From JBPCQA01 sp050998615 (lineage in GTDB: Bacteria; Actinomycetota; Actinomycetes; Propionibacteriales; Nocardioidaceae), in NCBI GenBank assembly GCA_050998615.1, contig JBPCQA010000054.1:1-45701 (forward strand): 45,701 bases of DNA. The letters run 5' to 3'. The position numbers and the translations under genes were made by a program. This document shows, piece after piece, positions 40,388 through 45,701 of this stretch. Numbering within the stretch: position 1 is the first letter of the stretch; each line of letters begins with the position of its first letter. The notes under the pieces are model-generated. The model did no database searches, had not been told where the DNA came from, and was given only the letters and a program-made list of their open reading frames with translations.

Positions 40388-40924
40388 ATGGCTGACTCCC
40401 AAACCGCTTCCCCGTCGTCCTCGTCGTCACCGTCAACTCCCAGCTCGTCGTCGCAAGGGTCGTCGACGTCCAGCAAGATGAGCACGAGTCAAGACGTGAC
40501 CACCACCGCCAGCGACTCCGCCCTGCTCTCCGCACAGGGCAGGACCACGATCGCCGACACCGTGGTGTCAAAGATCTCCGGCATCGCCACTCGCGAAGTC
40601 AACGGAGTGCATGCTCTCGGTGGCGGGACCGCCCGGACCGTCGGGGCATTGCGCGAGCGCATTCCCGGTGCGAGGACCAACCACTCACAAGGTGTCTCGG
40701 TGGAAGTCGGAGAGCGGCAAGCCGCCGTCGACATCGACATCGTCGCCGACTACGGGGTGGCGATCGCTGACCTTGCGGCCGGGATCCGGCGCAACGTGAT
40801 CGCCTCGGTCGAGCGGATGACCGGCCTGGAGGTCACCGAGGTCAATGTGACCGTCCACGACATCTTCCTGGACGAGGGCGGCGACGACAACGACGACACC
40901 GGTGGAATGTCTCGAGTGCAATGA
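40388..40924 (+). CDS. Asp23/Gls24 family envelope stress protein (first copy)
   Basis: This 178-residue protein starts with about 65 Ser/Thr-rich residues. An Asp23 domain follows (about 65-165: GRTTIADTVVSKISGIATREVNGVHAL, then VSVEVGERQAAVDIDIVADYGVAIADLAAGIRRNVIASVERMTGLEV and VNVTVHDI). Asp23 proteins form membrane-proximal complexes anchored by AmaP. AAAGGAC lies 12 bases before the ATG. Its last codons overlap the next gene by four bases, starting a seven-gene cluster. Confidence 0.9.
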   Translation: MADSQTASPSSSSSPSTPSSSSQGSSTSSKMSTSQDVTTTASDSALLSAQGRTTIADTVVSKISGIATREVNGVHALGGGTARTVGALRERIPGARTNHSQGVSVEVGERQAAVDIDIVADYGVAIADLAAGIRRNVIASVERMTGLEVTEVNVTVHDIFLDEGGDDNDDTGGMSRVQ

Positions 40925-41310
40925 GCAGTCAGTCTCCGTCCAGCCCGGCCCCCGTTGTGTCCGGCTCGCCGGAGCCAGCTGACCCACACGTCACTGCTGC
41001 CGAGCCCGGCGAACTCGACGTTGCCGACTTGGTGGCTGACGCGGTGCGAGCTGTGCCGGGCGTCGCCCGGCTGCACGGCGGCATGTTCGGCGAGGTCGCG
41101 ACGTATCTGGTCGGGCGCAGGGTGGCAGGCATCCGGCAAAGCGCGGATGGCACCGAGGTGCATGTCAGCTTGCTGCTGGGCGTGCCCATTGGTCGCGCCG
41201 CCGACCAGATCCGGCGCGCGGTTCGCCCGCTCGTCAACGGGCCGGTCCATGTCATCGTGGAGGACGTCGTGACTCCCGAAGAACAACTCGAACCAGACGC
41301 CTCGCCATGA
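40921..41310 (+). CDS. Asp23-like protein, short form
   Basis: This 129-residue protein resembles a reduced Asp23 domain: VADLVADAVRAVPGVARLHGG, then VAGIRQSADGTEVHVSLLLGVPIGRAADQIRRAVRPLVNGPVHVIVEDVV. The first 30 residues are Pro/Ser-rich. The strand-helix-strand layout matches its upstream neighbour, but the typical DY/EYG motif before the helix is replaced by LGVPIG. ATGA overlaps on both sides couple it to neighbours. It probably forms mixed oligomers with the other Asp23 proteins. Confidence 0.72.
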   Translation: MSSQSPSSPAPVVSGSPEPADPHVTAAEPGELDVADLVADAVRAVPGVARLHGGMFGEVATYLVGRRVAGIRQSADGTEVHVSLLLGVPIGRAADQIRRAVRPLVNGPVHVIVEDVVTPEEQLEPDASP

Positions 41311-41639
41311 CGGTCAACCAGAGCCGACGTGGCAACGGCTCTACAGACACCGCTGCGCCGGCAACCGACAGCCAGTGGCGGTCGGCACGACGCTCCGCCA
41401 TCCGCCAACACCATCCGGACGTGGGCGGCAACCCGGAGAACCTCGCCGCCGCCCTGGCCGCGGTCGACAGCCGCTTTGGGCACGCGCCGTCGACGTCGCA
41501 GGGACTTACGCTGATGCAGACTGCCCGCGGTCGTCGCGCTGCCCGTCGTCGACTATGGGGCCGTCGGCTGCGCACGGCCAGGTCACGACTGCCGCGGCGC
41601 CCGCCGTGGGCGGAACGCGCCAGCCGCAGTCTGAGTTGA
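41307..41639 (+). CDS. Small basic protein with J-domain-like HPD motif
   Basis: This 110-residue protein contains QWRSARRSAIRQHHPDVGGNPENLAAALAAV (about 23-53), which resembles helix II, the HPD loop and helix III of a J domain, though helix I is missing. The C-terminal 40 residues are very arginine-rich (GRRAARRRLWGRRLRTARSR). The HPD suggests contact with an Hsp70; the tail suggests binding to membrane phospholipid or nucleic acid. The ATG overlaps the upstream stop by four bases. The true fold is uncertain. Confidence 0.65.
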   Translation: MTVNQSRRGNGSTDTAAPATDSQWRSARRSAIRQHHPDVGGNPENLAAALAAVDSRFGHAPSTSQGLTLMQTARGRRAARRRLWGRRLRTARSRLPRRPPWAERASRSLS

Positions 41640-41698
41640 CCCAGCCTCACCACCTTGTATCGCCCCACCTGCCAATCGCTTGGGAATCGGAGCACTTC

Positions 41699-41878
41699 AT
41701 GACCACATCAACCGTCGGACTTCTCGCTGGACTGCTGCTGGGCGTCGCCGCCGCAGCCGGCGGTTTTTGGGGCTTCCTTATTGCGCTCGTCCTCGGCTTC
41801 GTCGGGTTCGTCATCGGCGCTCACCGCGACGGCGTACTCGACCTCGGGGAGCTGATGAGGGGCCGTGGTCGTGGCTGA
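41699..41878 (+). CDS. Tiny two-helix membrane protein (DUF2273-like)
   Basis: This 59-residue protein has two hydrophobic stretches (TVGLLAGLLLGVAAAAGGFWGFLIALVLGFVGFVIGA, about 4-40) and a charged end HRDGVLDLGELMRGRGRG. Size and position match the DUF2273 small integral membrane proteins of amaP-asp23 operons. CGGAG stands nine bases before ATG at 41699. Its 3' end overlaps the next gene. Confidence 0.78.
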   Translation: MTTSTVGLLAGLLLGVAAAAGGFWGFLIALVLGFVGFVIGAHRDGVLDLGELMRGRGRG

Positions 41879-42290
41879 TCCGGACGTCGCCACTCCAGCC
41901 GATGCCGATCCGGGTGCCGCCAGGCCAACCGCTGCCGATCCGGCGCAGCGCGGCGAGCTGGTGCTGCAAGACAAGGTGGTGGTCCGAATCGCTGAGCGGG
42001 CCGCCCTTGACATCCGTGGAGTGATGAGACAGTCGGGTCGGTTGAGCAAGGTGACCGGACGTGACCTGCCTCGAGTCTCGGCCACGATTGCGGGGTCTCG
42101 AGCCCGGATTCGCCTCGAAGTCGCGGTGGTGTGGCCGCAGCCGCTGTCGAAGCTCGCCGCGACCGTCCGTGACCAGGTCGGGCAGCGCGTGGCGACGCTG
42201 ACGGGCCTGCAGGTCGACGCAGTGGACGTTTCCATTCGAGCCCTGGTCTCGCCCGACGATGCGACGAATCTCGAAGGCAGGGTCAAATGA
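41871..42290 (+). CDS. Asp23/Gls24 family protein (third copy)
   Basis: This 139-residue protein has a short Ala/Pro/Asp-rich start and an Asp23-type domain: ELVLQDKVVVRIAERAALDIRGV, then ARIRLEVAVVWPQPLSKLAATVRDQVGQRVATLTGLQVDAVDVSIRAL. GTG at 41871 is eight bases after AGGGG; GTG at 41865 is possible too. It starts inside the previous gene's end and overlaps the next ATG by four bases. It is probably a partner of the membrane anchors that follow. Confidence 0.85.
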   Translation: MADPDVATPADADPGAARPTAADPAQRGELVLQDKVVVRIAERAALDIRGVMRQSGRLSKVTGRDLPRVSATIAGSRARIRLEVAVVWPQPLSKLAATVRDQVGQRVATLTGLQVDAVDVSIRALVSPDDATNLEGRVK

Positions 42291-42955
42291 GCGCGCGTGA
42301 CCGGGCCGTCGAAGAACAGCCCTCCCAGCCAGGGTCGACCCCCGGCGACGTGACCGATAGCGGCCCGGCTGAGTCGGCAACGAGTTTCGGCCGCCACCTG
42401 AACGCACCTGAGGCGACTGCCGTCCCCGGACGCACCCCCGTCGCAAGTCCCGCGGCGGGCCCGGTCGGGATCCTTATCGCGCTGGTGCTTATCGCCGTCG
42501 GCGTCGTCGGCATCCGAGATGCGCTGACCGCCGCCGGCGCGTTTTCTGGTCAGTTGTGGACCGCCCGTGCAGCCGACACGCTGGACGGCCTCGCCAGAGC
42601 CGACTGGATGATCCCCGCGGGTGTGGTGGCGATCCTGATCGGCTTGTGGTGGCTGTTTGCCGCACTCAAACCTCGGCGCCGAACGGGCCTGCAATTGGGT
42701 GATTCGGGCTTGGTGTGGATTCGGCCACGCGACGTGGCCCGAGTGGCCTCGACAGCGGCCGAAGATGTCGACGGCATCACCTCAGCGCACAGTTCGGCGT
42801 CTCGACGCGGGGTCAATGTCAGTGTGGAAACGACCGCCACCACGGCTAGCGAGATCGAACGCCGGGTCACCGAAACCGTCGCAGAGCGACTGTCGGCCGT
42901 CGACCCTTCTCCCAAGATCAAGGTAAACGTTCGCTCCGTAGGAGGGTCACAATGA
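42287..42955 (+). CDS. DUF6286-like membrane protein of the Asp23 cluster
   Basis: This 222-residue protein has a disordered Pro-rich start (1-55), two membrane helices (about 58-78, PVGILIALVLIAVGVVGI; about 106-126, MIPAGVVAILIGLWWLFAAL) and a soluble C-terminal domain with Asp23-like topology (VARVASTAAEDVDGITSAHSSASRRGVNVSVETT, then VTETVAERLSAVD and IKVNVRSV). It is probably a membrane anchor or sensor for Asp23 partners. ATGA overlaps on both sides. Confidence 0.78.
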   Translation: MSARDRAVEEQPSQPGSTPGDVTDSGPAESATSFGRHLNAPEATAVPGRTPVASPAAGPVGILIALVLIAVGVVGIRDALTAAGAFSGQLWTARAADTLDGLARADWMIPAGVVAILIGLWWLFAALKPRRRTGLQLGDSGLVWIRPRDVARVASTAAEDVDGITSAHSSASRRGVNVSVETTATTASEIERRVTETVAERLSAVDPSPKIKVNVRSVGGSQ

Positions 42956-43494
42956 GTCGAGTCGTCGCCGGGCTGGACCGAATTGTGGCCCTCGTCGTGG
43001 CCTTGGCCTTGATCGCCGGAGGCCTAGCCGCGATTGCTTGGCGGTTTGGGAAGCTACCCAACGTCGGCACCGTGGTGAGCGCCTCATGGGCGCCGACGCT
43101 GACCGAGCAGAGCTGGTGGCCATGGGTCACCGCTGCGGCCGGAGTAATCCTGGTGTTGTTGGGGCTGTGGTGGCTGCTTTCGCACCTGCCTGGGGGCAAG
43201 GTCGGAAGCGTCCCGCTTCCCGGCAGCAACGCGACAGGCCGGCTGCGGGTCGACCTCAGCGCGGTGGCCGCCGCGGCGGCCGATGCGCTGGCCTGCGAGC
43301 CCGGCGTCGAGTCGGCGAACGGAAAGGCTGTCAACGACCGGGGTCGGCGTACGGTCCAGATCGTGACCACCGTCGAGCCCTCAGCTGATTTGACGTCGGT
43401 CGCGGTCGCAGCGGACCAGATGTGCGCGGATTTGGCTGGGGCAGTTGGCGAGGGTATGGCGACTCGGGTGCACGTGCACGTGACCCGGGGGTAG
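42952..43494 (+). CDS. AmaP-like alkaline-shock membrane anchor protein
   Basis: This 180-residue protein has two membrane helices (about 10-30, RIVALVVALALIAGGLAAIAW; about 56-77, WVTAAAGVILVLLGLWWLL) and a cytoplasmic domain (RLRVDLSAVAAAAADALACEPGVESANGK, then TVQIVTTVEPSADL). The layout is that of AmaP, which in staphylococci tethers Asp23 to the membrane. It ends the seven-gene run; the following 156 bases contain the promoter of the nickel permease. Confidence 0.8.
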   Translation: MSRVVAGLDRIVALVVALALIAGGLAAIAWRFGKLPNVGTVVSASWAPTLTEQSWWPWVTAAAGVILVLLGLWWLLSHLPGGKVGSVPLPGSNATGRLRVDLSAVAAAAADALACEPGVESANGKAVNDRGRRTVQIVTTVEPSADLTSVAVAADQMCADLAGAVGEGMATRVHVHVTRG

Positions 43495-43522
43495 CGCCGG
43501 GCGAAACGGCTTGAGGAAGTTA

Positions 43523-43539
43523 TTGCGAATTGGTTGCAA
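43523..43539 (+). promoter_or_regulatory. Nur-type nickel box overlapping the -35 of the nickel permease gene
   Basis: TTGCGA-N5-TTGCAA matches the Streptomyces Nur consensus TTGCAA-N5-TTGCAA at all but one position. TAGTCT (43558-43563) is a plausible -10, 18 bases after the TTGCAA half, so bound Nur would cover the -35 and repress. A further half-like GATGCAAC follows at 43550. Confidence 0.72.
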
Positions 43540-43650
43540 CAACGAGTGGGATGCAACTAGTCTCGGTGAGTGACGCGCACAGGGCTGGGTGAGCGTGTTG
43601 CCAATGCTTCAACGAGAAGCTATTCCTCGCCATGAATGGGAGCCCGAAAC

Positions 43651-44790
43651 ATGTCCCGTCTGCTATCGGCCGCTGAACCGGCGCCATCGTCTCGTCTGAC
43701 CAAGATCCGCACCTCGCTCAGCACACGGGAGTGGCGCAACCTTGGCGGCATGGCGCTGTTCATCTTGGCATTGCATGTGATCGGGTGGGGCGTGCTTGGC
43801 GGCCTGGTTGCTCCCCGGCACTACCAGGTCACCGCCAACCAGATCTTCGGCATCGGCCTGGGTCTCACGGCGTACACGCTCGGCATGCGGCACGCCTTCG
43901 ATGCCGATCACATCGCAGCGATCGACAACACGACCCGCAAACTGATGTCAGAGGGCAAGCGCCCGCTCTCCGTAGGTTTTTGGTTCTCACTCGGTCACAG
44001 CACGATCGTGTTCGGGCTGGTCGTGCTGCTCGCGGCCGGCGTCAGAGCACTGGCCGGCCAAGTCGAGAACGGCTCCTCGACATTGCAGCAGACCACCGGC
44101 CTGATCGGAACTGCCGTGTCGGGCACGTTCCTCTACGTCATCGGCATCCTCAACCTCATTGTGTTGGTCGGCATCGTCAAGGTCTTCCGCCGGATGCGGT
44201 CGGGGGACTTCGACGAGGCAGCCCTCGAAGATCAGCTGAACAACCGTGGCGTGATGAACCGCATTCTCGGCGGCGCGACCAAAGCGGTCACCAAACCCGT
44301 CCAGATGTACCCCGTCGGGCTCTTGTTCGGGCTGGGCTTCGACACCGCGACCGAGGTCGGGCTGTTGGTGCTGGCCGGGGGAGCGGCAGCGCTTAGCCTG
44401 CCGTGGTACGCGATCTTGACGCTGCCCATCCTGTTCGCCGCCGGCATGAGCATGCTGGACACGATCGACGGGTGCTTTATGAACTTCAGCTACGGCTGGG
44501 CCTTTTCCAAGCCCGTGCGCAAGGTTTTCTACAACATCACGATCACCGGGCTGTCGGTCGCCGTCGCGCTGATCATCGGCACCATCGAGCTCGTCTCGAT
44601 CTTCACCGACAAGCTCGGAGTCCGCACCGGACCGCTTGCCTCGCTTGCCAATCTTGACCTCAACTACGTGGGGTATGCGATCGTGCTGCTGTTCGTGCTG
44701 ACGTGGGCGGTGGCGATCGCGGTGTGGCGCTTTGGTCGGATCGAGGAGAAGTGGAGCGCTCATCTACAGCCCGGACCGTCCACGGACTGA
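43651..44790 (+). CDS. HoxN/HupN/NixA family nickel/cobalt permease
   Basis: This 379-residue transporter of the NiCoT family has about eight membrane helices. The signature LGMRHAFDADHIAAIDNTTRKLM in helix 2 supplies the metal-binding HX4DH, and FSLGHSTIVF and LFGLGFDTATEVGLLVLAG are the other family motifs. It imports Ni2+ and/or Co2+, which cannot be told apart by sequence. ATG at 43651 is preceded by GGGAG at about 11 bases; ATG at 43636 would add five residues. A Nur-type box upstream supports nickel. It is convergent with the methyltransferase gene, 18 bases away. Confidence 0.93.
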   Translation: MSRLLSAAEPAPSSRLTKIRTSLSTREWRNLGGMALFILALHVIGWGVLGGLVAPRHYQVTANQIFGIGLGLTAYTLGMRHAFDADHIAAIDNTTRKLMSEGKRPLSVGFWFSLGHSTIVFGLVVLLAAGVRALAGQVENGSSTLQQTTGLIGTAVSGTFLYVIGILNLIVLVGIVKVFRRMRSGDFDEAALEDQLNNRGVMNRILGGATKAVTKPVQMYPVGLLFGLGFDTATEVGLLVLAGGAAALSLPWYAILTLPILFAAGMSMLDTIDGCFMNFSYGWAFSKPVRKVFYNITITGLSVAVALIIGTIELVSIFTDKLGVRTGPLASLANLDLNYVGYAIVLLFVLTWAVAIAVWRFGRIEEKWSAHLQPGPSTD

Positions 44791-44808
44791 GCCCGCGGCC
44801 CTGAGCGG

Positions 44809-45372
44809 TCAGCGCAACGGCACGAATGCGTAGTGGCCCACCCGTCGTACGTCGAGCTGTCCGTCCGGCTGCCGATCCACCACCTGCAGCCGGCCGTGCA
44901 CCGGGATCACCATCCGGCCGCCGACGCCGAGCTGGTCGGTCAGACTCCGCGGCAGCTCCCGGGCCTGAGCAGAAACCAGGATGCGGTCGAACGGCGCCTG
45001 CGTGGGTAGCCCCAGTTGACCGGGGTCGGCGAGCACGACCGTGACCCATGGCATGTCGTAGCGAGCGACGTTGGCACCGCCCCATTCGGCAAGCTCAGGG
45101 ACAAGCTCAACGCCCCACACCTGCCCGGTTGGACCGGTCAGATTGCCGAGCAGCGCGGTGGTCCACCCAGAACCACTTCCGACGTCGAGCACCCGGTTGC
45201 CTCGCTCGGGCGACAGCAGCTCGAGCATCTGACGCACGGTGGTGGGTTGAGAGTTGGTCTGCTGGTAGCCGATCGGCAGCGGCCGGTCCTCGGCGACGTA
45301 CTCGCGCTGGTCGTCGGTGAGGAAGTCCTCGCGCCGAATCGCCTCGAAGGCCGACCTGAGATACCCGTCCAT
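44809..45372 (-). CDS. Protein-L-isoaspartate O-methyltransferase-like protein
   Basis: This 187-residue SAM-dependent methyltransferase opens SAFEAIRREDFLTDDQREYVAEDRPLPIGYQQTNSQPTTVRQML, the PCMT substrate region, followed by the SAM motif RVLDVGSGSGWTTALLGNLTG and later GGRMVIPVHG. PCMTs repair isoaspartyl residues in aged proteins. It is shorter than E. coli Pcm. ATG at 45372 follows CATAAC, which could be a leaderless -10. No surE or rpoS neighbours are present. Confidence 0.87.
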   Translation of the reverse strand: MDGYLRSAFEAIRREDFLTDDQREYVAEDRPLPIGYQQTNSQPTTVRQMLELLSPERGNRVLDVGSGSGWTTALLGNLTGPTGQVWGVELVPELAEWGGANVARYDMPWVTVVLADPGQLGLPTQAPFDRILVSAQARELPRSLTDQLGVGGRMVIPVHGRLQVVDRQPDGQLDVRRVGHYAFVPLR

Positions 45373-45402
45373 TCGGTTATGTTGCCCAACCAGCCGACTC
45401 GA

Positions 45403-45701
45403 TCAGCTGCCCGGGTTCATCAGGTCACCGAAGGTCGGCCGCGAGTGTCCGGTCGCCGCCCGAGCTCGAGCCAGTCGGGCAGCTGTCAGGCCGGCCGCAG
45501 CGAATGCGGCCGCGGTCAGCGCCTCGCTGGTCGCCACCCGCCGATACTTCGGGTCGATCACCGCCAAAACGGCCATGCTCGCCGCATGCAGAACGTCCAC
45601 ACCAGCCCCGAGTCGAAGTGTCGTCGCGGTGGGGTGGGGGGGGGAGAGGGGGGGATGGAGCAAAGGGGGGCGCCCCAGGAAACAGACCACAACCGCGGTC
45701 C
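45403..45701 (-). CDS. Partial hypothetical protein running off the right edge
   Basis: The reading frame is open to the edge. Its last 70 residues (GAGVDVLHAASMAVLAVIDPKYRR, then EALTAAAFAAAGLTAARLARA) look like a real small protein with one hydrophobic segment; I do not recognise a family. The part beyond about 45620 crosses long G runs and encodes mainly Pro/His/Leu, so that portion, and any start there, is doubtful. The gene's true start cannot be given. Confidence 0.45.
   Translation of the reverse strand, partial: TAVVVCFLGRPPLLHPPLSPPHPTATTLRLGAGVDVLHAASMAVLAVIDPKYRRVATSEALTAAAFAAAGLTAARLARARAATGHSRPTFGDLMNPGS
45631..45670. other. Poly-G runs near the right edge, possibly low-quality sequence
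   Basis: Runs of 9, 7 and 6 consecutive G occur at 45636-45644, 45648-45654 and 45665-45670. Nothing similar occurs in the rest of the window, which suggests a contig end with miscalled bases rather than biology. Confidence 0.55.

Overview
The window is a gene-dense, high-GC (by eye well above 60%) actinobacterial chromosome segment from the conserved block beside the replication origin. The order rpmH-rnpA-yidD-yidC-jag-rsmG-parA-parB, trxA/trxB, sigM with its anti-sigma gene, a pseudokinase gene, murJ, a DUF6049 gene, pcnA, MFS/ino1/padR, DUF5318-ponA-glycosyltransferase, alr-like/femX and rpsF-ssb-rpsR-rplI-dnaB is what I recall of the Streptomyces-type arrangement. In mycobacteria the same genes are split on both sides of oriC. 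With inositol-phosphate synthase, FemX and many GTG or apparently leaderless starts, this suggests a non-mycobacterial actinomycete. I cannot name the genus.

Positions 1-256 hold the tail of an unidentified ORF, two near-identical direct repeats that look like a mobile-element end, and the rpmH promoter. Positions 257-6403 form a rightward run: ribosome/RNase P, membrane insertase (yidD, yidC), RNA-binding Jag, RsmG, the ParA/ParB segregation pair with an exact parS core inside parA, and a GNAT protein. Positions 6457-14750 run leftward: a DUF6049 cell-envelope protein, the MurJ lipid II flippase, a separate membrane pseudokinase, SigM and its zinc anti-sigma factor, then trxB-trxA behind a SigR-type promoter. 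cwlM and mutT4, found in this neighbourhood in mycobacteria, are absent.

Positions 14835-27499 hold pcnA, an MFS transporter, ino1-padR, and envelope genes (bifunctional PBP with a long Thr/Pro tail, GT-C glycosyltransferase, FemX-type ligase, alanine-racemase-like protein), then endonuclease IV. Positions 27500-32382 hold rpsF-ssb-rpsR-rplI and dnaB. dnaB carries a 371-residue intein in the Walker A motif with all marks of a class 3 intein (Ala first, no N-terminal nucleophile, Trp-Cys-Thr triad), and its homing endonuclease has Asn where the first catalytic Asp should be. A cluster of DnaA-box-like sequences precedes dnaB.

From 32383 onward the content is accessory: a short hen1 RNA-repair remnant, a VOC protein, a small membrane protein, an ABC-2 exporter, a small acidic protein, an acetyltransferase, a Tat lipoprotein with a LAS-type peptidase motif, and a truncated, frameshifted molybdenum dehydrogenase gene. 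Next is a divergent Asp23/AmaP envelope-stress locus: an ECF sigma factor and Asp23-like protein leftward, and seven tightly packed genes rightward (three Asp23-like, one with a J-domain-like HPD motif, two membrane-anchor types and a tiny membrane protein). A perfect CRP-type palindrome lies between the arms. A nickel/cobalt permease follows behind a Nur-type box, then a protein-isoaspartate methyltransferase and a partial ORF at a poly-G-rich right edge that may be poor sequence.

Dispersed palindromic intergenic repeats (near 16311, 29553 and 40218) link the regions. I saw no tRNA, rRNA or CRISPR array.
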